Below, in pieces: positions 1 through 12,240 of a DNA stretch of 64,000 nucleotides. A model generated the notes under the pieces. The model was not told the DNA's origin and ran no database searches. It saw only the letters and a list, made by a program, of their open reading frames with translations. This DNA is from Rhabdophis nuchalis (taxonomy: Eukaryota; Chordata; Lepidosauria; Squamata; Natricidae), in contig CM077646.1 of assembly GCA_039707465.1 (NCBI GenBank), positions 77,772,715 to 77,836,714 on the forward strand, given 5' to 3'. The translations under genes were made by a program, and so were the position numbers. The first letter of the stretch is position 1; every line of letters begins with the position of its first letter.

Positions 1-889
1 GTTTTAACTCTGAGTTTTGAGAGTTGCAACCTGCTGAACTACTAGCACCCTTTGAACCTTGTAACTGTCAGCTTTAACTTTTAGCTCCATCTCAATTTTG
101 TGTTGTATCTGGTTTTTGCTTTTGGTCTTTGAAAAGCAAGAAAATTAATAGTAACTTAGCAAAATGGAAGAGGGCCCTTGAAACGATCATCATGTTCCTT
201 CTATGTGATGCCATTTAAATAAATGTGTTTTTATACATCCAGTATATTAATAGAAGATTCAAAATGTTGACTCAGATCCAGCAGCAAAAAATCCAGGAAA
301 CTAGCAACGGGTAGGATAAGAGAAAAGCAACAGGAAGCAGAACTCTGCGCTTAGCTACTCAGAGCGTATTGTTCTTAAGTGTTCCTCGCAAAATGAAATA
401 TTGAGCACAATCATTTCTCAAATGATAATGACCAGATGTTCATGCATGTCACTCGTGAGCCATAGTTTCTTCTGAACTATTTCACAGACAATGAACGACT
501 CCTGTAAGAAAATTAAGATGGAGGAGAAAGAAGTTACATTTAGCATTTAAGAGGAACAACCAAAAGCAATCAATTTTCAAGTAACATTAAAATACATTGT
601 TGTTTCAGTGATAAAGCAAGACCATGACTCGATCGGCAGAGATTGTTTTAAACAGAGGTTTTACTAATTGCCTTTGGACCATGGTCTCAAGTTTAAGACC
701 CCAGCTTCAGAAAACAGGTATGAGGACTTTTGCTGACCTCTGGCAAATTCCAACATCATGCAGGCGTTCACATTTAACAGCAGTGCAAGTTAGCCTTATT
801 GAATATTGAATAAAATATTGAATAAAAGTGTATTGTGTGTTATTGCACTTACTTTGCTACAATATAAATCCACACTCTCACCAACAGAA
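1..889. other. No supportable gene or repeat
   Basis: AT-rich DNA. The short open frames here show no family resemblance and no splice context that I can defend. I see nothing in it. Confidence 0.5.
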
Positions 890-1137
890 GAGTTAGCAAT
901 AGCAATAGCACTTAGATTTATATACCGCTTCATAGTGATTTTACAGCCCTCTCTAAGCAGTTTACAGAGTCAGCCTCTTGCCCCCAACAATCTGGGTCCT
1001 CATTTTAGCCACCTTGGAAGGATGAAAGGCTGAGTCAACCTTGAGCCTGGTGAGATTTGAATTGCTGAACTGCAGCTAGCAGTCAACTGAAGTAGCCTGC
1101 AGTACTGCACTCTAACCACTGTGCCACTTCAGCTCTT
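890..1137 (-). mobile_element. tRNA-derived SINE, minus strand
   Basis: Read on the minus strand, the head contains an A-box-like TGGCACAGTGG, followed by a B-box-like stretch and a body mentioning conserved blocks (GACTCAGCC, GCTTAGAGAGGGCTGTAA). It ends in AGCAAT/ATTGCT tail repeats at 895-910. A second copy with the same body and tail lies at 5193-5440. This is a SINE, not a functional tRNA gene. Confidence 0.7.
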
Positions 1138-1231
1138 AGTTGAACCGTAGCTCAGCTTCAAAAGATTATTTACAAACCTAAAGATATGACACTCAACAGC
1201 TCTTTAGTGGATGGACAAGAAAGATAACATG

Positions 1232-1351
1232 GAATGACGGCACGCATGTGTGCACCGGAAACCAAAAAAGCAGTTGGTGACAGCGTGTGTGCCCACAGGG
1301 AAGACTCTGTGTGCCACCTCTGGTATGCATGCCATTGGTTCGTCATCACGG
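1232..1351. mobile_element. Truncated hAT MITE, CAGTGATGG family
   Basis: This is the right-hand end only of the family seen complete at 4455-4834. It shares the blocks around CTCTGTGTGCCACCTCTGG and the terminal TCGTCATCACGG. The left terminus is missing, so no target-site duplication can be paired. Confidence 0.55.
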
Positions 1352-1359
1352 GTATAGAT

Positions 1360-2695
1360 TATAAAATGAGCCAGGAAAAGGAGAGGAAGGGGCTGTTACA
1401 GATCCTGCAGAACACACTACTGTACTGCAAAGGATGTCACCTGGTATATGTGGGCTAGAGCAGATCCTGTCAAATCCACAGATTCCATCCCTGATACTAG
1501 GAGGGAGGCCAGAAAAAAATCCTGCAGACACTTTTGAAAATGTGGAAAGACAAGAGGATGGGTTGCATTATGTCTAAGAAAATTAAATACTGTACAGTGG
1601 CATTCCATGAGTTAAAGATTTTGGCAGCAAGACAGCCATGGAAAATCCCCCACATTCCAGTATCAGTCACTGAGATAAAAAGGCAAAGAAGAAGCCAAAA
1701 TATAGCATAAAAAGCAAGGGAAACAGAGTTGAGTGGGAGAAAATTAAGAAGCTTATTTCTTATAATCTATACATTCTATTCTGCACCTACAAGATTTCTG
1801 GAAATTATATTGTCACTTGTATATCTTAACTCATACTTTTTTTATTGGCATAAGTATCTTAGTGTTCACAATAAAACCCATCATTTGTTCAAATGCTGTC
1901 TCCGTGTGTCTCTCTATCAGCTCCTATCCTGATCCACCCTCCAACACTGTCATCCAGTTTGCTTTCTTTGGTGCCTTAGTCTTTGGAAGCTTCTTTTCAC
2001 AGTTATAATTAACAATGTATTTGTTTTCATTCCATAGTTTTTTATTGGAGGAGGGGGGTGTTAAATCAAGATTTCAAAGTAATTCCTAGTATTTCTCTTG
2101 AAAATAGCCCATATATTGTCAAGACTGTATCTGTTTGTTTTTGTTCTTTTACTTTAGCTTGATTTGGAACATTCTTCCTGACTGTGACAGCAACACTAAT
2201 CCTGCTTTATTTTTTTGTGTTTCTTGAGTAGTAAAAAGTATAATCTGCTTACTGAAAATGTCCAATTCCAGTCTTTTCACTTCACTGATGCCTAAAATGT
2301 CAATGTGTGATTGATTCATTTCATACTTTCACTGTGTTGACTTTCTCATGTTCGTGCTTTTTATATTCCATTTTCTTACTGAATTTTATCTTTGAAACTA
2401 CAGCTTTTTTTCCCTCAAGGGCAAAATCAGCAAGTACACATCTGGAAGGCTTTAATGTAGTTATAGCATAAACATAATTAGTACTTTGAAAGCTCCTCAG
2501 AGCTCCCTCAGTAATATATTGAGTGCCATCTGACCTGACGGAATCATCATCCAATTAATTTATATTGTATATCCAGGTTGTTTTCTAGTAAACAGAAGTG
2601 GTTTATCATTTCCCTCTGTAGCACAGTATGAAATAATGTCTTTGCTGTTGTCACTAATATAATCATCAGCCTCTAGCCTATTTGTATATCACTGT
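1360..2695. other. No supportable gene
   Basis: AT-rich DNA with short incidental open frames only. I recognise no gene or repeat. Confidence 0.45.
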
Positions 2696-2789
2696 TAATG
2701 AATGAATGAATAAATGAATGAACGAATGAATGGAATAGATGAATGAATGGATGAATGAATGAATGAATGGATGGAATGAAGGAATGAAC
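2696..2789. repeat. (GAAT)n microsatellite
   Basis: Imperfect tandem GAAT/GGAT units run for about 90 bases. Confidence 0.9.
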
Positions 2790-3405
2790 AAATAGAACTA
2801 GACAATCTGAGCCCCTTTGGATCATTTCAGAGATAGTCCCTTACCTAGACAGTGAAACAGAATGAAAATAGCTGGCAAAAAAGGCAGTGGGATGGGAAGT
2901 GTCTTCTAATTCCTTGCCAGCTTTCCAGCTGAGTGTCCTTGTTCATCAGAAATATACCCTCCTCTTTCCCTTTTCTTTCCTCTTTCTTCCCCTTCTCAGC
3001 AGGCAGGTAAGTGATTGCTGTTGGGTGGTGGGAGGGAGTGAGGTATTGCAAAAGTGGCTGGGAAGCTGTCACAATACATTAAAAATGATTACATAACAGT
3101 AGCAGCCCAACAGCATTGAACCTAAATTTAATTCTGTCATGGATTCCGTATTTTGGACATATTCCATACATTAGCCCACATGAGGCACCTTGGTTTAAAA
3201 ATGGCTGCCCTATGATTCACTGTTTCTCCCAGTTAAAGGTCATGACAACAAGAGTTTTAGAAGAATATAGATAAAGTGCCTGTTTGCTTTAGCTGGGCAG
3301 CTAGGATGACCTTCATGCTTTGGGTCATCACTGTATTACCGGTGAACATTCCCAGAGTTCATCTCTCATCCCTCCCAGTAATACCCACCCTCACCCTATT
3401 GAAAC
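2790..3405. other. No supportable gene
   Basis: Non-repetitive-looking DNA with no coding signal I can support. Confidence 0.4.
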
Positions 3406-3413
3406 AGCATAAC

Positions 3414-3657
3414 CAGTGGGTGGATTCAAAAATTTTTATTACTGGTTCTGTGGGTGTGGCTTGATGGGCATGTCAGGGGAAGGATATTGTAAAATCTCCA
3501 TTTCCACCCCACTCCACAGGAAGGTTACTGCAAAATCCCCATTTCCTCCTGATCAGCTGAGACTCTGGAGGCAGAAAATAGTTGGAGGCGGGGCCAGTCA
3601 CAGGTGGTATTTACCAGTTCTCCAGAACTGGTCAGAACCTGCTGAATACCACCTCTG
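3414..3657. mobile_element. hAT MITE, CAGTGGTGGG family, TSD AGCATAAC
   Basis: Begins CAGTGGGTGGATTC and ends AATACCACCTCTG, which are inverted to each other. The 8-bp direct repeat AGCATAAC flanks it at 3406-3413 and 3658-3665. Eight-base TSDs and CAG...CTG ends are the mark of hAT transposons. No coding capacity. Confidence 0.85.
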
Positions 3658-3665
3658 AGCATAAC

Positions 3666-4446
3666 AGAAGTTCACGGACTCTATGATAAGTACTATTATC
3701 TAGGTTAAGAGTCCAGAATTTATCATAGAAACAGTTATCAAGGTTTTTGGAATGGATTTGGATATGAGTAAGTTCCAATTTTTAAGTCTCTATGTTGTAA
3801 AAAGGAGAAGATGATACAATACGTTGTTCTGTGATTTAAATTTAATGATTAACTTAAAGCCTGAATTAATTTTATTTATACTTATATGGATCCTTTTTTC
3901 CCCTATTAATTAGTTGGAGGAATTGGTTGGATTTCATTTACAATATTTTTCCATTTTTTTTGACTATTTATCTTCCTTTTTATTATATAAATACCTTTCT
4001 TTCATATTTTCCCATTATAATCAAAATAAAAAAGAGTTTACTATGATACTAAAGTTTTTTTTGAAACTGTCAAAGGTACCATCTGCAAAGGGATTGAAAA
4101 GTGAGTTCAAGGAATGAAACAGGAAAGTGTGTAATCTCCATGCTGTCCCCTCTCATTCTACTTTTCCAGCTGACATGAGAGACCCAGGTGGAAAGATTCA
4201 CTCAGCATGTCAGAGAGGAGAAATTCTTCTCCTCACATAATTGATTATTCTTACTAAGGAAACGGCTTTTGCCAAATGCATTTAGTCTGCTTAGCCTCAT
4301 TCTTAAAATGAATTATTCACTTCATAGCCCTAGAAAAAAATAACAAAGGCATACTTCGCCACTGCAGTAATTAATAATGTGCATAGTGTTGGATTAATTA
4401 AAAAATGAAGAGGAGAGAATTATAACAAAGAGATCCAGATGTAAGG
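3666..4446. other. No supportable gene
   Basis: AT-rich DNA. I see no gene or clear repeat. Confidence 0.4.
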
Positions 4447-4454
4447 TTATAGAT

Positions 4455-4834
4455 CAGTGATGGCGAACCTTTTTGACACCAAGTGCCCAAACCGGAAGGT
4501 GGGTGCATGTGCATGCATGCATGCGTGTACCGGAGCACCGGAAACTTGAGACCAGCTGGCTGGCACACGTGTGCCTGTTTTTTGGTCATTTTGCAGGCCG
4601 TTTTCAGTCAGTTTTTCAGCCATTTTGGGGGCCAAAAATGACCCAAAAATGACCTTAAAAACAGCCTTGTTTTTGGCCATTTGGGGGCGTTTTCAGGCAC
4701 TCCTGCACCCACGAAGATCAGCTGGAAACCATGTATGCCAGAACCCAGAAGAGCAGCTGGCGAAGGCATGTGTACCCAAAGAGAGGGCTCTGCGTGCCAC
4801 CTCTGGCACACGTGCCATAGGTTCGCCATCACGG
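4455..4834. mobile_element. hAT MITE, CAGTGATGG family, TSD TTATAGAT
   Basis: A complete 380-bp copy. The left terminus CAGTGATGGCGAACCT is mirrored on the right by AGGTTCGCCATCACGG. Identical 8-bp duplications TTATAGAT lie at 4447-4454 and 4835-4842. Internal TTTTTGG/CCAAAA-rich sequence and no transposase make it non-autonomous. Confidence 0.9.
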
Positions 4835-4842
4835 TTATAGAT

Positions 4843-5190
4843 CTATGGAATATCATCTTATGTCCCTGAAACGAGTGAATGAGAAAGGATGTTTCATGAT
4901 TTAAGATTAGCAACATAAAGCAAAATGCCAAAGCAGTCCAGATGTAAATCATGTTCTTATTTCAGTTTAGTATTTTAAAAAAACAAATGGTTTTTTTGGA
5001 CACAAACTCTTCCACAATGAATGTTAGCCTTGAACAAATCACGTATTATTCTATACTAGCAATTGTTGCTAGTTCTTGTGCATTACCAGTAATTGTGAGT
5101 ATAATTGTTGTTCCAGTAACTGACCATTTTATTAGGTCATTAACAAATGTCTGATCAACATAGCAATGGACTTTGGGAAGAAATTTGAAT
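4843..5190. other. No supportable gene
   Basis: Short AT-rich gap between two repeats. I see nothing in it. Confidence 0.4.
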
Positions 5191-5192
5191 GT

Positions 5193-5440
5193 AGAATAGC
5201 AATAGTAATAGCACTTAGACTTATATACCACTTCACAGTGCTTTATAGCCCTCTCTAAATAGTTTACAGTCAACATATTGCTCACAACAATCTAGATCCT
5301 CATTTTACTGATCACAGAAAGTTGGAAAGCTGAGTCAACCTTGAGTTGGTGAGATTCGAACTGCCAAACTGCTGGCAGTAGGCAGTCAGCAGAATTAGCC
5401 TGCAATACTGCATTCTAACCACTGCACCACTGGGCTCCAG
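5193..5440 (-). mobile_element. tRNA-derived SINE, minus strand
   Basis: Second copy of the SINE at 890-1137, with the same AGCAAT-type tail (5195-5212) and the same body through the inverted tRNA-like head. Confidence 0.7.
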
Positions 5441-5494
5441 AAACAAAGGAAGTGGAGTCTTTCATCCATGGCAGACTTTTCTGTAGGACCAAAG

Positions 5495-5815
5495 CAGTGG
5501 TGGGTTCCGAATTTCATTCCAACCCATATGGTTGGAATGCCCCTGGCGTCACCCACATGGACGCACATAGCACATGCATGCGTCGTACTTACCTGCGATG
5601 CTTCTGCAAGCCTCCATGATGCCCAGCTACATGCCGGAGCATCGCACAGGCGCTGTACATGTTGCACGCGTGTGTGGAAGCGCTAAAGATTTTAAAGTAC
5701 AGTAACAAGCGAGGGCGGGCGGGCCCTCTGGAGCACCATACCAGAACGGTATCCGGTGCTCTGGGCTGGCTCCAGTACGCCCTTACCAGGGCCTACCATC
5801 TGAAACCGACCCCTG
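5495..5815. mobile_element. hAT MITE, CAGTGGTGGG family, TSD GACCAAAG
   Basis: Starts CAGTGGTGGGTTCCG and ends with the inverse ACCGACCCCTG. The 8-bp TSD GACCAAAG is at 5487-5494 and 5816-5823. Non-coding. Confidence 0.85.
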
Positions 5816-5823
5816 GACCAAAG

Positions 5824-6245
5824 TCTTGCTTTCACATATTTTTAATGAGAATATATATGTACTTGATTTGTCACATCCAAAAATTAGAAAGGACCCATCA
5901 ATTAATTCTTCATTTCTCCCAGCTTAGAAGTCACATTACTGAGTGTTCCTACCACCAGTGAAACCACTTTGGCCTTTACTTTCAACATCATCTCTAGTTC
6001 CTCTTCAAGTTCTGGTATTTATCCAGCTTCTCATAGTCAATTTTCCTGATGTTGTTGTTACTTGGCACTACAACATCTATCACCACTGTGTTTTCTGGTC
6101 CTTGTCTACTACCATAATGTCTAGTTGACTGACCTGCTGGAACTGGAAGTCCCACAGGTTCTTATTCTCTATAACCTTCTGTGGAATTTTCATCTGGACT
6201 CAGAAGGGTGTAGCCCTTATATCATATAGATGTGCCATACATGAT
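5824..6245. other. No supportable gene
   Basis: I see nothing I can name between the hAT copy and the BovB fragment. Confidence 0.4.
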
Positions 6246-6247
6246 GA

Positions 6248-6712
6248 CAGTTATTTTTTGTTGTTAGTTGTGAAGTTGTGTCCAACCCATCGTGACCACA
6301 TGGACAACATTCCTCAAGGCTTTCCTGTTCTCTACCATCCTCTGGAAAACATTTAAACTCACACCTACTTCTTTGTTGAGTCCATCCAGCCACCTCATTC
6401 TCTGTCATCCCATTCTTCTTTTGCCCTCAATCTTTCCCAGCATTAGGCTCGTCTTCAGTGAGTCCTTCCTTCTCATTATGTGGCCAAAGTATTTGAGTGT
6501 TCATCTTCAGGATCTAGCCTTCTAAGGAGCAGTCAGGGTTGATCTCCTCTAGGACTGACCAGTTTCATCGCCTTGCAGTCCAAAGGAATCACAGGAGTCT
6601 TCTCCAGCACCATAGTTCAAAGGCCTCAATTTTTTGGTGCTCAGCCATTCTTATGGTCCAACTTTCACAGCCATACATTGCAACTGGGAAACTTCTACCA
6701 TTTAGTATATAC
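6248..6712 (-). mobile_element. BovB (RTE clade) LINE fragment, minus strand
   Basis: The + strand reads as the reverse complement of the 3' reverse-transcriptase part of BovB. Recognisable blocks include TGTGTCCAACCCATCGTGACC, CTTTCCCAGCATTAG, GTGGCCAAAGTATTTGAGTG, CCTTGCAGTCCAAAGG and CACAGCCATACATTGCAACTGG, all familiar from ruminant and squamate BovB copies. The open frames are broken by stops, so it is a dead fragment. BovB is known to have moved horizontally between squamates and ruminants. Confidence 0.85.
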
Positions 6713-6718
6713 TGTTAC

Positions 6719-7182
6719 CAGGGGTGGGTTTCAAAAAATTTTAGAACCTCTTTTGTAGGTATGACCTGCTTTGTGGGAGTGGCCTGTTGGCCATGTGACT
6801 GGGTGGGAGTGGCTTTTCAGTCATGTGACTGGGTGGGCATGGCCAACTTGTAAAATGTGGTGAAACTCATTTAACAACACTCTTACTTAGCAACCAAAAT
6901 GTTGGCTCAGAGACTCTGGCATTTGAAGCACGCAAGTCTTAAAGCTGTCAGGTTACAAGACCCTTGCACCCCTAACCCTTAGGGGGAAAAAACCCAGGAC
7001 TGTTCAAACTTGACAGCTTTAAGACTTGTGGACTTCAACTCCCAGAATTCCTGCTCTCGCTCTTCATCTTGATGATGTGCAGACGGGCAGGGGGAGGGAG
7101 CTGGAACCGGTTCTAAACGGCACTGTAGATTTGTGGAACCTTTTCTATAGAAGAGGTTAGAACTGGCAGGAACCTGCCCCTG
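6719..7182. mobile_element. hAT MITE, CAGTGGTGGG family, with internal hairpin
   Basis: Begins CAGGGGTGGGTTTC and ends GGAACCTGCCCCTG. The flanks ACTGTTAC and GTGTTACT are only an approximate TSD. Inside is a perfect 18-bp inverted repeat CAAGTCTTAAAGCTGTCA / TGACAGCTTTAAGACTTG (about 6933 and 7010), part of the palindromic hAT type seen at 11398 and 60340. It adjoins the BovB fragment directly. Confidence 0.7.
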
Positions 7183-7425
7183 GTGTTACTGATTGCATGT
7201 TACACCTGCCACTATGTGTTGTACTGTCTCTGAGGTCTCTATCACTGTCTGTACTGTGGGTCCTGTCCAGTGTGGTAGACCACACACTTTCTATGAATCT
7301 GGTGATTAGTGCCTGTTCTTGTGCTGCTATGATCAGTGTTAAAGTGTGGTCTTTTAAATCAGGTCTAACTGAAGAAGAGATTAAGATGAGGATGAGGATG
7401 AGGATGATCACCATCATCATGATAT

Positions 7426-7426
<1 letters not shown>

Positions 7427-7502
<76 letters not shown>

Positions 7503-7602
7503 GATAGCAGATAGGTGTGTGTGTGTATGTGTGTGTGTGAGAGAGAACAACAGAGAGAGATGGAGAGGGAGGGAGGGAGGGAGAGAGGGAGGGAGAGGGA
7601 GA
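7427..7602. repeat. Compound microsatellite (GATA)n-(GT)n-(GA/GGGA)n
   Basis: About 75 bp of near-perfect TAGA units, then GT repeats with CACA-complement character, then GA- and GGGA-rich repeats. Long GATA arrays are typical of snake and lizard genomes. Confidence 0.95.
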
Positions 7603-7604
7603 AT

Positions 7605-8718
7605 ACCCAACTCCTTTATCACAATCTTCATTCATATGGAACCCAGCAACACGTCTACAATGTCTTCTGATCAGTCGTGCTAGAAGCCATCAATCTGGAA
7701 TCACTTTTCACTGCCTTAAAAAAATACTATTTAAAATCAGTGAGCCTTAAAATTATTGATAATTTAATGTTTCATGTTCCAATGTAGTAATCTATAAACA
7801 CCTGTTCATTGAAAAGGAAAGAAGATGGAAAGTAAATTCCAAACTATCAATCACAAAATTCACAGAGAGACAAAAGTTAGCAAAGGAAGGACAGGTATCA
7901 AGAGAGTGTCTGTGCCCATGTGATTGAAGTCTCAGCCCTTTCTTATGCACAACACAGATGGAAAAGAAAAAGGTGTCACTCACACGCACCGCCCCAAGTC
8001 CCTTTTGAGAAAGTGTGCGGTATATAAATTAAATAAACCATAAACCTGTGGCTACCATTTTGACTTTGGCATCCCACCCTACTGCAGACCACCCTGCAGA
8101 GAGGGCCTCTGCGTAATTAACAAATTAGATTTAGCTATGTCTTCTTCACTGAAATAGATCTGTTCAAAGCATGAGTCTGTTTGGAATCCATCCAATCTGT
8201 TCAAGCAATGCACTGTGTTGAAGTGACTGTGTTTTTATGTTCCCACATTTTATTTTAAATGCTATTTTTTTTCTAAGCCATTTCTGTGAGTTTTGAAATG
8301 AAATGTCATCTGCTATGTTGTCAAAAAAAACCTATGTTTCTTGTCAGAAAGGACTTGATTAAAATAATTGCCAGCCTGGAAAGCACAAATTCAATTCACT
8401 GCTGCAGCACCAAGAAGTGTTGCTTGAAAAAAAAAATTAGGAGGTTGCCAATGAACAAAAGATGGGGTGGTTTTTTTTGCAGTACAGAATATTTTTGAGA
8501 ACAGTTGTGTTAGAAAGTCAGCTTCAAGCAAGCAAATAAAAAAAATAACATTGCTGTGTTTCACAAATGATTTTTTTAACTGGTAGTCAAAAAATGAAAA
8601 ATTCTTGACAGATGAAAAGCTCTTGGATTTGAGTAGAATGACCTGCAAGATGAGGTCATCCATTGATTTGGAACCAGCTATTATCAACATGATGATTATA
8701 CCTAGTTGTATGGGTCTA
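7605..8718. other. Mostly unassigned; possible LINE 3' tail at 7984-8042
   Basis: The stretch CGCCCCAAGTCCCTTTTGAG with GCGGTATATAAATTAAATAAA at its end resembles the 3' tail of the L2-like LINEs at 42180 and 48990 (CGCCCCGAGTCCCTTCGGGG). The rest holds no gene that I can support. Confidence 0.4.
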
Positions 8719-9475
8719 TCCCAGACCAACCACGTGATACTGTTGAAATCCTCGCCCAGTGTCTAGAGATTGTACAGGCCTGTATGCAGAGGAACAAATA
8801 CCGATCCAACCCTGACAAAATCAACTGGCAGGGTTTATTTGGGGGCCCTGTCCTGGGGATATTTAATTTTTAGTCTCCAGTGGATTGTACTTCAATTTGA
8901 GATTTGTGCACAATCCTGAGACTTTCACCTCTCATCTCTTACTGGAAGAGCAGGTAGCGCTCTTCCAGCGCTCCTGTGGCCAGGAGATGCTTTACATTAT
9001 GTCATCATCATCAGGCTTGCCCAGTGCTCATTACTGGAGCAGGACACTTTGGTCATGGTAACACATTCTTTTGGCATCTCCTGCTTGGGTGACTGGTTCT
9101 ACCCTTGAAGATCTGTAAGAAGATCCAGTTTGTTCAAAATGCACTGGTATGCTTAAGTGATGCTACTAATTTTGGTCCGGAATTGTCTTCTAGTATGATT
9201 CCAGAAGTCATTCAAGATACCAGTTGTTACCTATAAACTACTTGCAAAATCATATTTCTTCTGTTACTTTTGCCAATCCCACCAGATCTGGCAGAATTGG
9301 CATTCTATGGGTCCCTTCCATCAAGCGATATCATCTGATGGGATTTAGGATGCCTGCACTGTGGAATAGCTTGTTGTCTGAGATTCAGATGGAACTCATT
9401 CCTGCTATTCTATGAAGGCCTTGATATCGGGGCATTGGGCCAGAGGAGTCCATCGCTAGAAGAGGTATAATTATA
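8719..9475 (+). mobile_element. Old L2/CR1-like LINE fragment, plus strand
   Basis: Conceptual translation, across several frameshifts, recalls the end of the reverse transcriptase and the C-terminal region of the family intact at 45640-48840: a piece like AQCLEIVQACMQRNKYRSNP and, at 9224-9415, MPALWNSLLSEIQME matching the family's ALWNDLPPE block. Stops and indels make it a relic. Confidence 0.65.
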
Positions 9476-9569
9476 TTGCATTGCGTTGCAATTATATATT
9501 ATATTATATTATATTCTTGTTGCTAGCATGATTTCTTTTGTCTGATATGCATTGTTTTTATGACTATGT

Positions 9570-10480
9570 ATTTATTTACTTATTTATTTACTGTCCATTT
9601 TGTATCTGACAATTCTGGGCAGTTTAAACATAAAAACATTGAACACATTAAAATAATCCGTTATAAAAACACAGCAGATAAAAACATTAACATATAAAAT
9701 AATGGAGAAAAGATGGCAAAGAAGGGAGTTGGACACATGAGGGGTGGGGAGGAGAGGTGGCAGTGAATTTTAATTAGTCAATCGCCTCCAGTATGGAGCT
9801 CCCCTATTGAGTTCCCGATCCATCTTCCAGAGCCAGGTCTTAAAGCTCTTTTGAAATGTCAAAAGAGTGGGAGTCAAATCTCATCTCATGGGGTAAGATG
9901 TTCCAGAGGGCAGGAGCCATAGCAGAGGAGGCTTTTCCACTGGAACTCACCAGCCAAAATTCATTGGCTGATGGGATCCACACTATGCTTCCTCTGCCAG
10001 TATGAGTGAGGCAGGCTGATCTATCAGGGTGAGACACTTCCTCAGGTAGACTGGACCTATATCATACAAGGGGTTAAAGGTGATGACCAACACCTTGAAT
10101 TGCTCCCAGAAGCAGACAGGCAACCACCTGCTCTTCAAATAGGGGTCCCGAATCCAGGAAAACCTCCTAGTTGTGGACCGGGTCTATGTGGGGTAGTGCG
10201 CCAACGTCCAGCACTAAAGATGTTAAAGTCCTGGATCTTGAAGCTCCATGCACCCAAAGCCACATGGTCTTGCCAGGGTTCAGCCAATGTTGTTCACCAT
10301 CTAAGCCTCGTAGCTTCCAAGCACCATGAGAAGGTAGCCGCAGCAACATTTGGGTTACAGGAGTGGAGCTTAGTATCAACAGCATATTGGTGATCTCTCA
10401 ACCCATAGTGATAGATTATTTTACTCAGCGGTTTCATGTTGAATCGAAAGAATACCAAACCCTGGGCAGAGCACAGAATA
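9570..10480 (-). mobile_element. Old L2/CR1-like LINE 3' fragment, minus strand
   Basis: The 3' end is at the left, next to TTTA/TTTAC repeats at 9570. Minus-strand frames give MKPLSKIIYHYGLRDHQYA, then an NPGKTMWLWV block (compare [10 protein letters not shown]) and APALWNILPHEMR. These are the same domains in the same order as in the intact copy, but frameshifted and diverged. Confidence 0.7.
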
Positions 10481-10489
10481 GCAGCCAAG

Positions 10490-11389
10490 GGCTGGATTTC
10501 TCACTACCTATTAACACCAGTTGGGATCAACCTTGGAGAAAGGAGACAAACCAGCACAATACTATGCTGCCCAGCCCCCGTAGCAGGCCCAAAAGGATAC
10601 CATGGTTATGGTTTTTTTTTTAATGTATTCATATACTGTGCAAAGTTGTGCAGTCATAGAAGGAGAAAAGGTATCCACCCATCTAGCGCTCTAAATAGAC
10701 ACCAGGGTATAAATGTAACAAATGATTTAGTACAAGTTATTTATTTGTGTTTTTTCATTCGTTGCATTGACATTCAAAGAGCTCAAGGTGGAAAAGAGTA
10801 ACCAGCATATCCTCACACAACAATCCCATGAAGTAGGTTGAGTTGAGAGATAGTGACCCATCAAAGTCACATGATAACCTCTGCAGAAGAAAGTGGATTG
10901 TGGACTGGCTCTTGAGTAGGTTTGAATAGCATATTGAACAAAAGTTCTTCTCAAGATCTTGACAGGCAGAGAGTCATTGCTTGTAAAATTGCCTGGCTCA
11001 GTGGCTCACTGGTCTGCTTCAGTGTGAGAAATCTTTCCATAAATGGGCTTTACAAAGATGAATCATTTTTTTTCTAGACCATATAACTGGCTTCCCATAT
11101 CACCTCAAGCCATGATTTAGTTTGCATGATAATCTACCCTGACTGGATGAAGATAGTGCATCAAATCATAAACTCTGGTTTACAAACCATAACAGCTGTG
11201 CCATGAAAAATGCTTAGAGAGAAAAAATGTATCTTACTGAAGTACATGAATCCAGCCTATGTTTCATCTGAAAACATGGCCTCTGTTCCATAAAAGCTAG
11301 AGCTTTGCTAATTGATTTTACAACTAGCAGTAGATTATTATGGCTGGAAATTATAACATTTAATGAATATTTCAATTGAATAATTTTCA
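10490..11389. other. No supportable gene
   Basis: Mixed-composition DNA with no gene or repeat that I recognise. Confidence 0.4.
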
Positions 11390-11397
11390 TTATAGAG

Positions 11398-11489
11398 CAG
11401 AGGTTTCCAAACTTGGCCACTTGAAGACTTGTGGACCTCTGGGAGTTGGAGTCCACAAGTCTTCAAGTGGCCAAGTTTGGGAACCTCTG
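11398..11489. mobile_element. Palindromic hAT MITE, TSD TTATAGAG
   Basis: A 92-bp element with 39-bp terminal arms (11398-11436 and 11451-11489) that pair with a single mismatch, around a short loop. The 8-bp TSD TTATAGAG is at 11390-11397 and 11490-11497. The ends CAGAGGTT...AACCTCTG fit hAT. Confidence 0.9.
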
Positions 11490-11499
11490 TTATAGAGTA

Positions 11500-12230
11500 T
11501 ATGTTTTTAAAATTATTTTACATTCATGATTGTCTTAAAATACAGCCTTCTTAGTCCTTTCTCAACTTATTCCACTTTATGATGCAGTCATTAGAAAATG
11601 ATTCAATATTTGGGAGGTGGCTTAACAAGCAACATACTGATCTGATCATGTACTTTTCCTCCATTCCTTTCTTCACTTTTGGAGCTCAATTGGATAAGAT
11701 TCCTCCTCAGAGGCTTCTAGTTCTGGTAACATTTACTAGTAAGTGAAAATTGCACTATTTTTAGCACTTTTATAATACTGTGTTCCCTGATGCATTAGCC
11801 AATGACAGTTGAACTGAGAAGAAGTATCAACAAGAAACTGCACTTTACAAGCTGTAACTGTTTGCACCGAATGCCAGACTTGATAACTAAGTAAGGATAT
11901 TAAGTCAATATCTGTAAATGTAGTGAAAGAGGGAAATAAAAATATTTGTTCTACTTTATCACTGGAGAGACCTATTTTTTTTCTGGGAAGGAAACAGTAA
12001 GGCACAAAGTGACCGATTTTGCCAGTAATTCTAGCTTCTCCAATCAACTGTTGTTGCTCAGTTGACTAGAGAAAACCACCATGTCTAAAACAGAGTTTAT
12101 CAGAATGAGAACATGTCTCAGAAAACCTTAGGTTGATAAATACTCCCATTCTTCATCCACCTGGGCAGTCATGAGTGGAGTTCCACAGTTTCTAGCTGCT
12201 TTTGTTTAAATATAGATTGTGTGTCACCTG
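11500..12230. other. No supportable gene
   Basis: I see nothing I can name here. Confidence 0.4.
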
Positions 12231-12240
12231 GACTGACCAA

